Part shown: piece after piece, positions 26,400-38,559 of the stretch
How the letters are laid out: each line of letters begins with the position of its first letter
Position numbering within the stretch: the stretch's first letter is position 1
Assembly: GCA_006176705.1 (NCBI GenBank)
Contig: QRFJ01004203.1
Span: forward strand, 1 to 64,000
DNA from: Cocos nucifera
Lineage: Eukaryota > Streptophyta > Magnoliopsida > Arecales > Arecaceae
Length of the DNA stretch: 64,000 bases
Direction of reading: 5' to 3'
Position numbers and translations under genes: made by a program
Notes under the pieces: model-generated
Seen by the model: the letters and a program-made list of their open reading frames with translations, nothing else
What the model was told of the DNA's origin: nothing
The model's database searches: none

Positions 26400-29300
26400 A
26401 ATCAGAATGATATCAAATATCCTATCTTCCACTTGAGTTCGTAGAATTCCTTAGTTCTAAGGCCTTAGCAAATGGGTCAGTCAAGTTCTCCTTTTTCATC
26501 GATCTTCTAAAGATCGACGTCACCCAGATCTAATATCTAAGATGAAAGCGATGCAGAATATGCTAGTCCTTGGGTTCTTTAGCCTGAGTTATGGCTCCAG
26601 TGCTATGATAGAACTGGACCATCGATGGTGGGTGCCACTCCCAACCTGCTAATGAATCTCAGCAACTATATAGCTTACATGTCAGTATCATATGCCATGA
26701 TGTACTCTACATCGCTAACTGAATAGGCTAAAGTATACTACTTGAAATCTTCTCAGTAGATTGCTCCTACAATTAGGGTATGACCTGACATTCTCTTATT
26801 GTCATCTTATTTTGACTGAAATTAAAATATCCACATGTTTTAAGTCAGTGCTTCCATATTTGAGTCACTAAATCTTAGTATTTCTCAAATACTTAAGGAT
26901 TGTCTATACAATCATTCAGTAGCTCTCACTTGGATCAAACTAGTATCTGCTCACTACCTCTAGTGAGTATACCATGTCTGGTCTCGTATATGGAGAAATA
27001 AGATGATAGATAAACCTTTATTCCTAGCAATGCTGAAATGTCATTCTCGATTAAGAAAATTTCATCCTCAAATAACACAAAAAATAATACTATAAAATAT
27101 TTTGCTCAATTACAAATGCAGGATTTGTCTTTGTTCATAACAAAGGCATACGTTCAAAATGTATGTCCAAATTCTGAGGTAATAGCCAAATAGGCTTTAA
27201 GGTCTTTACCTTTCCATTTGCGCAACTCTAATCCTTTTGAAAATCCATTCACACCCATGGGTTTTATCCCTTCAGGTGGATCAACTAGTGTCCATACACC
27301 ATTGATTTTCATGGACTTCAATTTGGATCATGTGGCTCAAAGCGACTTCTTAGAGTCAGGCCACTGCATTGTATTCCTATAGGTGATCGAATCCTTATTG
27401 TTCTCATCGAGCTCAACAGAATCACCATCCTGAACCTAGATACTGAAGTATCTGTTTGGCTAACATAGTACTCTACCAGATCTCCTTAATGGTGACACTT
27501 TAATGGGCTCCAAATTTGATCTGATCAAATCTGGTTCTGTAGGTTTACCAGATAACATTGGTTCTTTTCTACCAGTCAAATTTTTACAAGTTTAACTTGA
27601 CAAGCATCAGTTCCTTCTCTAAGAAACTTCTTTCCAAAAAGAAATACTCTACTACTGATGAACATCTTATATTCTTTAGCATAGTAGAATTAATAATTCT
27701 TAAAAACTTAGTAGACCAGGATCCAAGTTTATCTGTGTGCAAATATTTGACATAGGCCGATCAACTCCAAACCCGAAGGTAAGAGAGTCTAGGTCTATGC
27801 TCGATCCATATCCCATATGGAGTCTTTATAACAGATTTACTTGATATATAATTAGAGTAAAACTAGTAGCCACAAGAGCACAACCCCGAAGCAGACAGAC
27901 AAGTGAACCCTATTGTGGATTGAACCTTGTTTAACAAAGTTTAATTTCTTCTTTTAGATACACTATGTTTTGAAAAGAAATTCACTAAGAGAGAATCCTA
28001 TTCTCTGCTAGATATGTCACAAACTTACTGGATAAGTATTCAGCTCCTCAATCTGATCAAATAGTTTTAATACCTTATCTAGTTTGTTTTTCTATTTCAT
28101 AATTGAATCATTTGAACATTTCAAATGATTCAGGCCAGACACATGCATGCCTAGATAGATCATCCTTAATGAAATACTAATATCTTCCTTTGGCACTTAA
28201 GTTCATAAGTCCACATACATCACTATATATGAGACTTAGAACTTTATCGACTCCTTCACCTTTTTCAGTAAAAGGTGACTTTGTCATCTTCCTAAGAAAA
28301 CAAGATTCATAGACTATTAATAATTCACAATCATTGATGTCGAGGTTTCTCTCTTAAGTTAACTCATTTATCCTATTCTTGTCAAGATGACTAAGCCTAT
28401 AATGCCAAAGATAGATATCCATGACATAATCTAACTTGGGTATGTACATTACACTTAATAGACTGTATAAATATTAAATATCATTTTTTTATTATCCATG
28501 TATTACTGTAATATTATTCATAATAATATCATAACAATCCTCTTTATTGATAAATGATAATCATCTCTGACCAAAAGGCTATCAGAGATCATATTTATCA
28601 TAAACGATGGACAATAGTAACAATCACTCAAAATAACATCTATTGAAAATAAGCTTGATAATTTCTAAAGCAAGGATTGAAACAAGACTTCCATCCCCAA
28701 CATTTAGATATTTCTCACCATTTTTAAATATCCCACTTACTTGTAGTCTTTGCAACAAATTGCATAAGACTACCGGCATCTAATACCCATGTAGCAGAAT
28801 TATATACAAAGAAATTTTAAGGTGTTATCATATAACATCCTTAATGAGCAACTTTTGCTCCTTTCTCTTGTTCAGCCTATAATGGTCATGGGAAGCAAGA
28901 TAATTCTTCTTCCTATGATCCTGCTTCTAACAGTAGAAGCACTATGCCTGATTTTGGTTAATCTTGGACTAATTATTTTGACTAGACTTAGAAGCTCCAA
29001 TATGAACCCATTCATACTGCTGAACCAAATTCAACTTTTGATACTAATTATCAAAGTTGGGTCCCATAAGTCATTACTATCTAATAGTGATAGGAGTAAT
29101 TAGGGTTTAGCCTTATTTTGAGAAAAGAGAACAATGACCTAAGTATATGAATTATATTAAGCCTAGAGACTTGGACTTTAGTCTAAAGTTTCTTCCACTA
29201 TTTTATTCATACTAGTAGCCTCTACATCCAATTCAAGAAATTACTTTAATTTCCTAGTAGGTACTAGAATCCACATAGACTGCATATGAGCCCAACTTTG
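26400..29300 (-). pseudogene. Copia gag-pol remnant of insertion 2
   Basis: From right to left on the minus strand: a zinc knuckle at about 28899-28941 (CFYC, one stop, QDHRKKNY; last Cys changed to Tyr); integrase at about 28080-28330 (KMTKSPF, SDVCGLMNLSAKGRY, DDLSRHACVW); RT with YVDD decayed to an FEDE reading near 27055-27070; and an RNase H start with SRYQFDPSESYW and ILKYLRNTK near 26880-26960. Stops are frequent throughout. The plus-strand frames at 27558 and 28822 are shadows of this region. It is far more decayed than insertion 4. Confidence 0.75.
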
Positions 29301-30953
29301 GTTGGCTAACCCATGTACATCTAAGGATAGATTCATAATCAATTGTTCCTCTAAACAACTTCTAGTAATTTAATTTTGCCCCAGAAACCTAATCAGTAGG
29401 CTTTGGCCTCCACTGTAAGGATCCGGTTAGGTCCAACTATTAACATGACCATACTTGATGCATCTAACCAACGAATGATTAAGCCTAACTTTGGTTGGCC
29501 AACCTAACCACCATTAGAGAGACACATCCAAGTCGTCATATGATGGATGATAATTCCATTAGTCAACAAGCATCGGACCTTAGGGCCTACAATGATTATT
29601 GAGTTAATGGACCTATTATCAAACACCTTAATGGAAGGCTATGACTCAGTTATCTCCATAACTTTATCTTTTTAAGAATCTAATAATTTTAGAGGATTTG
29701 AATTATTAGTATTTTAAGGATAGAAAGGATATGGACCAATTTACTCCTACTGACTTTACAAAGTCAAGTCCTCCCACTGACTTCTCAAGTCATCAACAAG
29801 GACTAGGATTATTTCAGTCCATGGGCACCTAGTTCAATCTTACTAAATGAAATTAGTCTCACTGATTTTCTATGTGACATAGGTTAGCATGAATCAATGA
29901 GCAACCTAATCGAAAGCTGATTAACCACATTGGCTAGGTAAGTAAGATCGATGGAAGGGTCTACCAAGGCTTGCCTTAGACACCATTAGAAATGGCCAGG
30001 TAAGTGGGCTGCCAATTAAAAACCATCGATCTGGGATGCTAGACTTTCTTAGACACCAATCAATTTATTAGTTTTGATTTGATTTATCTAAAGACTTAGG
30101 CTCGACCACTGAGCCACGATCAGTATCCATTTATTAGATGTATGGACTTTGATCAACTACAACTATTGAATTGATTTAAAGAAATGACCTAATCCTAATT
30201 AACTATTAATTAGGTTTGATCAATTTCTTAACTAAGTCCATATTTAATCTAACCCTAGGTTTAATCCAGTAAAGGAACTGATCAAAGCTAACCCATTACC
30301 CATTAACCCATGTTTTATGAAATTATCTTAGAATCTTCAAATCACAAACCTAGATCCTAAACAATCACTTAATTCTCTATTAAGTTCAAGCTTATGAGTA
30401 TGGGTTTATGGAACCTTAGAACTAATTTATGATTTTATTATTTCAAATATTTTTAAATTGTAAATACTTTACTTTGAATCAAATTCAAATGATGGTTTTA
30501 GATCTGTTTCATTTCAATATTTCAATCATGTCCTAGGGTTTTGAATCTAGGGTTTTGTAAAAATTAAGTTTGTAATTTAAATTCTACAAAACTTATATGT
30601 CATACATATGCAAACTAGATTAAAAAATGAAGCTACATATCAACATATGCAACATGAAGATCTAGATCAAAACATGAACCATATCATATGGATCTCATCT
30701 AATGATCAAAATCAGATCATAAACCATTTAATATTAGATTTAAAATATAAAAATAAATCATAAATTATCTTAGATCTCATCTAACATATTTATGATTTAG
30801 GTTTCTCGAATCAATACATACTAGGACAACCTTTTCACTGTAAGGGGTAAACCTTATAGTAGGACAACCTTATGGTAGTATGTATGATCTTTAATTAATT
30901 TTAACTTTCAAATTTATTCTAAAGCATATATGAACATGTTATAATAGAACCTT
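29301..30953 (-). other. Gag start and leader region of insertion 2
   Basis: No open gene. Segments such as the GGTAAGTAAGATCGATGG run near 29937 match the leader of insertion 1. The gag start itself could not be placed. Confidence 0.5.
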
Positions 30954-30965
30954 GTCCTAATACCA
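30954..30965 (-). other. Decayed primer binding site of insertion 2
   Basis: The minus strand reads TGGTATTAGGAC, three mismatches from the initiator-Met site, one base from the LTR. Confidence 0.7.
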
Positions 30966-30966
30966 T

Positions 30967-33848
30967 TGCTAAAAAATATGCAAGGTTTCATGCATAGATT
31001 TTGAAACTTTTTCAAAAATGAAGAGCAGTGGAAGACATAGATTAAACTATTTAATCTACAAATGCATGAAATCAAATTACAAAACCCTACATCAAGGATC
31101 TATAATATGTTATGATAAAAATATAAATCTAAAATTAAATTAATCATAAGTGGTATTGATCATATCAATACCTAGATCTAGAATAATTTTAGATTTAACC
31201 CTAAATCATATCTAGGTTACCAAGAGATCAGATCTCTTACCTTAGCATGGGTCGAGAACTCCACGGTTCAATCTCATTGTTGCTTTTAGAGTCGTATAGG
31301 CATCCAACCTCTATAGGTGATCCACACGAACCTGCAACATAGATTGGAGGTTTATCGAACGAAAATCCACTTGAAGTGCTAGCTTCTCATGGATCCCTCA
31401 TGATGGTCAATCAAATACATATTCTTCAGATCTCTTAGATATTCCAAGAGATGAAGAGCATGAGGAGGAATAAGAAAGGAATCCAACCCTTGGATCTTTC
31501 ATAAATCAGAAAATAAAATAAGAAAAAATAAATCCTAAGAGAAGATAAATCTTCTCCTTCAGGATATCAACGATTGATGTCTTGAAAATATCTCTATGCT
31601 AGGACAGGAGGAGACCTTTCCCTCTAGAATTTTCTCTAAGTTTCTAGATCTCACACCCTCAGATTTTCTCATAAAAATCTAATAAAAAAATTAAAGAAGA
31701 AGGGCTCTCAAGGAAACCCTAGAAGAAGACCTTCTTCTCTTCTTCTTCTTGCATTAGGACACGATCATATCATGTCCAAAAAGAATCTCTATGCTCCAAT
31801 ATGTTGGAGCATAAATCCCACACCCTAATCCTCTCTCTCTTATATTTTTATCACATAAAAATTATAAATAAATAAGGACAAAAAAAAAACTTGAAATAAA
31901 ACTATAAGAGAAGACGTTCTTCTATCTTACCTTTTCTCTACAAGACATTAACACTTGATGTCTTAAAGAAGCTTTCTCCTCCAAGAGCTTCCTAAAACCT
32001 CCATGCCCCTCCTCACTTTTCTCCTAGTTTTTGTCATGGAATATCCTGGAATTTTGATGCCCAAAAACTCTTCTAAGGAGGCATCCCACAAGAGCCATTT
32101 TTTGACTAGGTCAAAACCTAGTTTTAGAAGGAATCTTAGGAATTCTATGGGGCGTCCAACTTTTGGATGCCCCTCCCTTTTCTTAGGCATGAACACCAGC
32201 AATCCCATGTACAAAACAAAGGAAAAGGTGCACAAAAATAATAGTGGGCGTGGGTTAGTTTCCATAGAGAGAGAGGTAGTGCTTTATAATTCTAGAACTC
32301 TATCAAATAGAATTCAAATTTTAACAACATTCTTAAATTGACCAAGTCAAAAATTATTCCAAAACCAACCATGTTGAGGGCATGGAATACCTTCCTTAAC
32401 GTGAGAAGTATTCACATTAACTTCAGAAAAATATGGGGTGGGCGTGGGCTTTCTTAGGTGCAAGGAAAATGAGAAGGGAAGAGTCCTAGTCTATCTAGGA
32501 CTCTTCAATGCAAACTAGGTCAAACCATTTTGAACCCAATTCTAATTGAATTTGTGTCAACCTAATTAATAGAAAATCTTAATCCAATTAAGAGTCTAAT
32601 TAAATCAGATTAAATCATATTTGATTCTAATTTAAATTTTAACTCAATTAGGAATTAGGTGCACTCAAATCCTAGTCTAACAAGCACTTGTTCTTCCTTG
32701 CGATTGGCTTATCCAATAAATTAATTAGATTTAATTTAATTAAATCTAAATTAATTTTAATTAAATTTAATTTAATTAGACTTGATTTTAATCTGATTGC
32801 TCAATCAAATTGAGCCAATTAGCAATCCAATTGCTAATCGATCTTCCTGAAGTACTTGCATTAGGTCAAACATCAATCACATTGAATGTTTGACCTCGAA
32901 ATGATTCTCAATCATCGATTAACCATCTGATTAGGTTATAAGCTCTAATGTGTGTGACCCTATAGGTTTGAACCTTAGTTGGTAGCATAGAAATCAATTT
33001 TTGTACCAATCAAAGTTACCATCTAGCAATGGTTTTCAACATCCGGATAGGTCGAATGTATGCAAAGCAATATTCTTAGAATCCTAGCCCATGGTTACCA
33101 TATAATTCATCTCTATGACCAATAATTCTGAAGATGACTTCGATTATGCTATCAAATACTCATACAAGTCATCTCTATTGTATCTCAAAATTTTGTAAAT
33201 CCCATGACACCTTATGAGGATTACCAAGGCCTAGGTTTTGCTAAATTAAAACACAATGAGATATTCTCTTCCTGAAGCTAATCAGGAGTGGTCAATCCCA
33301 TTTTGACTCATAGACCAACTTCATAAGTACTTGACTGTATCCAAAAATTTTTTGAACCTATATTAGAAATACAAGCAGTCCGGCACCAAAGTATAGTGAG
33401 TTGCTTGCAAGTCACCATGGTGATCTCAGGTCGAAGGAACACTTATACCCATTGGCCTTAACTAGCTACTCTTGATAGTAGAGTGCTACATTGATCACGT
33501 TTAGGGTAGATGTACTCCTACATCTTACCTAGATGCCATACTAGTGTCTCCACACCACTTGATTATGAGATAAACCAACGCATGGCATACAGTAACCTAC
33601 ACTCAATAAGTTATCATTCTTATTAATAATTTATCATTTGATCGTGAACAGTTTAAGAACCATCTGATAAATTCTTCTTTATTGATTAATTATGATTCTA
33701 AGAACTTCGTCATAATTTAGGAGTTTATTTAAGAAAGATAGAACTTTTATGATGAATCAGCCAAATAACTATTATTATTAGATAATTCATATACTAATTC
33801 TAATCACCTACCACTTGGATGATTGGCTTTAGGACATATTTCCCAATA
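30967..33848 (-). repeat. 5' LTR of insertion 2
   Basis: 2,882 bases. It begins TGCTAAAAAATATGC and ends CCCAATA on the plus strand, so the terminal CA has mutated to TA. Partner of 23492-26378. Confidence 0.9.
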
Positions 33849-35375
33849 TTATCTTCTCTCTTTTGCTACTTTTCAAAGCTAAGGCAGAGCTTCTCTTTCT
33901 TCTTTCCTTCTCTTCTCTTCTTCCTCCCCTTCCTTTCATTCCTACCATCTTCTCTTCATTATCTCATCTCTTTCCTTCATCATCTCATATGCTCCACTTC
34001 TTCACTCTAACATCCACTACCATCATTCACTACATAACTCTCCACTCCTCACTTTTTCCTAATAAATATTCCATCTGAGGGAGGACAAAAAAAAGAAAAA
34101 ACTCCCTCCTAAACTCCCTCTTGCATCTTCCTTTGGCATCTTCAGAAGAAGGATCCCAAACCTTCTTCTCTTCTCTCCTTTCCATTCCCTCTTTATTCCT
34201 CTTTCCTTCTACTATTCATCTTCTTCTTCTAAGAGAAAACTCTTGCCAAAGCTCTCTTGTAAATATATAAGTAAATATGCTTAGTGTGTGCTTAGTATGT
34301 ATTAGCTTGTATCAAGTGTGCTTGGTATCTCTGGTATGTAAATAAGTTTGTTTAAGTTTGTATGGTATGCTTTTAAGCTTTCTTCAGCACTAATGTAAGT
34401 ACTTCTATGTAAATAAAGTATACTTTTCTTCAAAATTAGTCTTTAATTATTATTCATAGTTATTATTCATAGTTACTATTCATTGTTACTATTCATAATT
34501 ACTGTTCATAGTTACTATTTAGCATTATAACTCGGTACTATAGCAGAAATCACTACACAGTATTGGAGCAGATACAATAGTACTACTGTAGAAATCACTA
34601 TCCAGTACTATAAACGGAGATACCACGGTATGTGGAAAACCACCTAAGTACTACATGGGGTTGTTCTATAAAAAAATAGTCAATCCTAAAGGATAAACCA
34701 ACCCTAAGACTGGTAGAGGCTACATTGTAAACAACTATGCAGTCAGGATAAATAATTTAAATACCTCCTCATACCCTCAGTATCTTGATTGCATTGTAAA
34801 CAACCATGCAATCATTAGTGCTGAGCATTAACTATTTATCAATTAACTACTGTCTAGTATGCTTTGAGAGTAACTATTTATATTAACTATTGAGTAGTAT
34901 GTTAGTAGTTAGTTTATTTAACTATTTATACTAACTGTTGACTTTATAACTATTAGTACTTATTATTTTATGTTTATTTAATTTGTGCTTATGCTTGGTT
35001 TTGAGTTTATTGTAGAAAAAAAAAATTAGTTGATCAGTTTTTAGTCTATGTTTGGTTTTAAGTTTGTTTTATATTAGAAAAACAAAAAATATTTAATTAT
35101 TAGTCTGTTAGTATATTTATTTTGAATTTAAAAAAATATAAAAAAGATTTTCTTATTTAATTAAGTCATCTATCTACATAGTATTCATCTATCTGAGTTA
35201 CTAGTATCTGTTTGCATGCTTGTCTAAGTACTTTTTTTCTTTTTTATCTGCATAGTCTGTATGTCTTTGTTGCCTGTCGATTATCTTAAGTAGTCGTAGT
35301 TATTATCTGTTTGTTTTATCTCAGGTTGTTGTCTTCTCCTCTTATTAAAAGTATCTAATTTGCACTTTCATTCCT
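33849..35375 (+). mobile_element. Copy A, part 3: leader downstream of promoter
   Basis: It continues copy A's leader after insertion 2. The first 400 bases are strongly pyrimidine-rich (33850-34260). A 13-bp tandem repeat follows, then AT-rich sequence without a gene. Homology to B, C and D stops at TTCATTCCT (35375), about 220 bases short of where the primer site would be. Small open frames here (33819-34078) are pyrimidine-tract artefacts. Confidence 0.65.
34451..34520 (+). repeat. 13-bp tandem repeat in the leader
   Basis: Five units of the TATTCATAGTTAC type plus a partial one. The same repeat is at 45821-45895 in copy C (about six units) and in decayed form near 36407-36470 in copy B. 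Confidence 0.85.
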
Positions 35376-37219
35376 TAGATGATCTAGGCCCTCGGAGAGG
35401 CAACCTCAAATCTGGAGCAACATGGAGATCCACCCTATAAACTTACGTCGGGCAACCGAACTAGAAACACCAGTTTCGAAAGGTATAAGGTGGACAGAAC
35501 ATCTCTTATAATAACAAAGACCAAATACCAATTATGTCATACTAAAAGATGAGCTCCAAAGTATACGATATTGCCCGTGTACGTATACAATATAGCCCAA
35601 AATCCAGGAATGAAAGTGCAAATTGGATACTTTAAAGAAGAGGAGAAGACAATAGCCTGAGATAAAGCAAACAGTTAATAACTGCGACTACTTAAGATGA
35701 TTGATAGACAAATAAGATGGACAAACAAATAGTAAAAAAAAATAGACTAGATAGACTCATACAAATGACTAGACAGACTCACATAAACTAACTAAAGAAG
35801 AAGATCATTTTTATATTTTTTTAGATTTAAAATAAACTAACAACTAAATATTTTTGATTTTTTTTGATATAAAACAAACATACTATCAAACTAACACCTA
35901 ACTAACTAATATTTTTTGCTTTTTTCTAAAATAAACTTAAAACCAAACATTAGCATAAATTAAATAAATATAAAATAATAACTAATAGTTAATATAAGTA
36001 GTTAAATAAACTAACTACTAACATACTACTCAATAGTTAATATAAATAGTTACTGTCAAAGCATACTAGATAGTAGTTAACTGATAAATAGTTAATGCTC
36101 AGCATTGGTGATTGCATGATCGTTTACAATGCAATCGAGATACTAAGGATATAAGAAGATATTTGGATCGTTTATCCTAACTGCACGGTTGTTTACAATG
36201 TAGCCTCTACCAACCTCAGGGTTGGTTTATCCTTCAGGATTGACTATTTTTTTAAAGAACAACCCCGTGTAGTACTTGGATGGTTTTTCTCATACTACGA
36301 TACCCCCATTTATAGTACTGGATAGTGGTTTCTAAAGTAGTACTATTGTATCTGCTCCAATACTACGTAGTGGTTTCTGCTATAGTACCGAGCTACAGTA
36401 CTGAATAGTAATTATAAATAGTAACAATAAATAGTAACTAAGAATCTTAACTATGAATAGTAATATAAATTAAAAACTAATTATAAAGTAAAGCAAACTT
36501 TATTTACATAATAGTACTTACATTAGTGCTGAAGAAAGCTTAAAAGCATACCATACAAGCTTAAACAAACTTATTTACATACCAAAGATGCCAACCACAC
36601 TTGATATAAGCTAATACATACTAATCGCACACTAAGCACACTTACATATTTACAAGAGAGCTTTGGCAAGAGTTTTCTCTTAGAGGAAGAAGATGAATAG
36701 TAGAAGGAAAGAGGAATGAAGAGGGACTGGAAAGGAGAGAAGAGAAGAAGGTTTCAGATCCTTCTTCTGAAGATGCCAAAGGAAGATGCAAGAGGGAGTT
36801 TAGGAGGGAGTTTCTTTTTCTTCTGATGTTCTCCCTCAGATGGAGTATTTATAAGGAAAAGTGAGGAATGGAGAGTTATGTAGAGATTATATGGTGGAAG
36901 ATAGTAGTGGATGTCAGATTGGAGAAGTGGAGAATATGAGATGAAATGAAAGAAAAGAGATGAGATGATAAAAGAAGAAGATAAGCGGAAGTGTTGAAGA
37001 GAGAATGAGAAGGAAAGAAAGGAAGAGAAGGAAGAAGAGAAGGAAAGAAGAGAAAGGAAGAAGAGAAAGGAAGAAGATAAGCTCTGCCTTAGCTTTGGGA
37101 AGTAGCAAGAGAGAGAAGAGAAGAGACTCTCAACTCCTCAGGTGGAGCCTTTTCGCACTCGATCGCTTAGGCTGTCGACCACTCACTCCACCTCTTCTCT
37201 AGCTGAAGCTCTTTCTCTC

Positions 37220-37227
37220 TATTTATA
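37220..37227 (-). promoter_or_regulatory. TATA box of copy B
   Basis: TATAAATA on the minus strand in the same setting as copies A, C and D. A second TATA-like word lies about 375 bases downstream (about 36847-36855, TATAAATACTCC on the minus strand) and is also present in copy C (about 46230-46240). Confidence 0.6.
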
Positions 37228-37639
37228 GATGAAGAAGGGGCAATGCAGACTTCACTTAGTTTGGAGTCCGTGGATTTAAAGCTGAATGAAGTTCGGATCT
37301 TCCTTTAGTTGTCTTTTCCCATAGTTTCTTTTATTAGAGAATCTTTCTATAGCTGTGCTTATCAGGAATCTTCCTGTAGATCGTTATGCATCACTTTAGG
37401 AGTATTGTAGACCGTTACTTATCATTTTTGAAGTTCTTTTGTAGGCCGATTGACAGCTTTTGTTGGCCACTGATTATTTATTGGTTGAGTAGTAATGATC
37501 TTTTTTGGCCATAGTAATAGAGTAGTACCTGCAAGAAAGCATTCTACCAAAATTTTGGTAGAGGATTAGTAAGAAAATAACTTTCTTTTCTTTTTCTTTT
37601 TTTTATATAGATAGATCGATATCTATCTTTCTGGAGAAG

Positions 37640-38470
37640 TCAGATCTTCTTCAAATAGATGGGCAAATTCGGGCATGTCTTCGAATTGGTTGAGATCTTC
37701 TTTAAAGAGATGACAAATTCTGGTATGTCTTGAAATTTGTTATCTTCAGTATCTGAATATTTATAATCTGGAGAGTCTACTTCATGATGCTTTCTTTGGA
37801 TGCTTCCTTTAGGATATTGTAGTTTATATTTTACTTTTTCAAAATAATTTTCTGAGCTTAGTAAAATATCCCAGGTGTCTTCTTTTCTTCTAGGAATAGT
37901 TATTGGCAAGTCTGTAGTCATCCATATTCTTCCATCTGTCCGGCATCTTTTTTCTTGAAACTTCTTGGCTATCCAATAGACTTCAGTATAGTTGGTAATG
38001 TTATAATCTTCTAAATCAAATCCTTTCATAAACTTAATTTGATCTTCACTAATGGTATAAGCATGATTTCCTCCAAATAAAGAGATGTAATAGATGTGAA
38101 AAGGATAGACAATTTCTTCTATCCTTCTCTCCTCGATTCCACTGAAGATTATTATTTGCAGGATTCCTGCATCCTTTTCAAGTTGTCTTAACATAGTAGC
38201 AACAATATTTGGGAACATATCCATCGAATAAGAGCAGTTGATAGTTGCAAGCTTGATAAGTCCTTTATAAAGAGCTCTTACCATTGGTTTGGTTGAGTTG
38301 ACAATAAAATTTGGAATAAAGAGCTTTGGCCAACACCAGTCTATAACGAGGTAGAGATGGAGCTCTCAGAATATCTCTTTGACTTCATTAGGTTGAATAA
38401 TTTTTTTAATGATAATTTCTTGAAGAACTTCTTGAGCTTTTTTCTAGACTCAAGACCTCCTTTCTTTAAT
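37640..38470 (-). pseudogene. Conserved 3' ORF of the unit, copy B
   Basis: The longest open frame of the window, 214 residues at 37640-38284. The reading continues upstream to about 38470 with one stop, through QPNEVKEIF. It shares ALYKGL, IVYPFHIYYISLFGG and the TEVYWIAKKFQEKRC region with copies A and C. No known motif. Its preservation relative to the rest of the unit is notable. The C-terminus is acidic and not alignable by eye with copy A. Confidence 0.55.
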
Positions 38471-38559
38471 TATTATTTTTTCATTGAGGGTAATTTGAAC
38501 TTCTGTAGAGGAAGAAGTTTAAAGAGTTTTTTGGTTTAGTATCTTACCTTTGCCATGAT

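Larger units (their letters stand above)
23492..33848 (-). mobile_element. Insertion 2: copia element with 2.9-kb LTRs
   Basis: Left LTR 23492-26378 and right LTR 30967-33848 flank a 4.6-kb internal region read on the minus strand. Integrase, an RT/RNase H tail and a zinc knuckle are traceable, in copia order. The flanks are CTCTC and TTATC, while the uninterrupted copies B, C and D show TTCTC at this point, so each flank carries one change. This is a different LTR family from insertions 1 and 4, but the leaders are related. Confidence 0.85.

Noticed and set aside
28822..29103. Leu/Ile-rich plus-strand frame that could pass for a membrane protein
   Set aside because: It is the reverse strand of the decayed gag zinc-knuckle region of insertion 2.
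34451..34520. Short regular repeat as a possible CRISPR-like array
   Set aside because: Units of 13 bp are contiguous without spacers, in plant repeat DNA; a simple tandem repeat.
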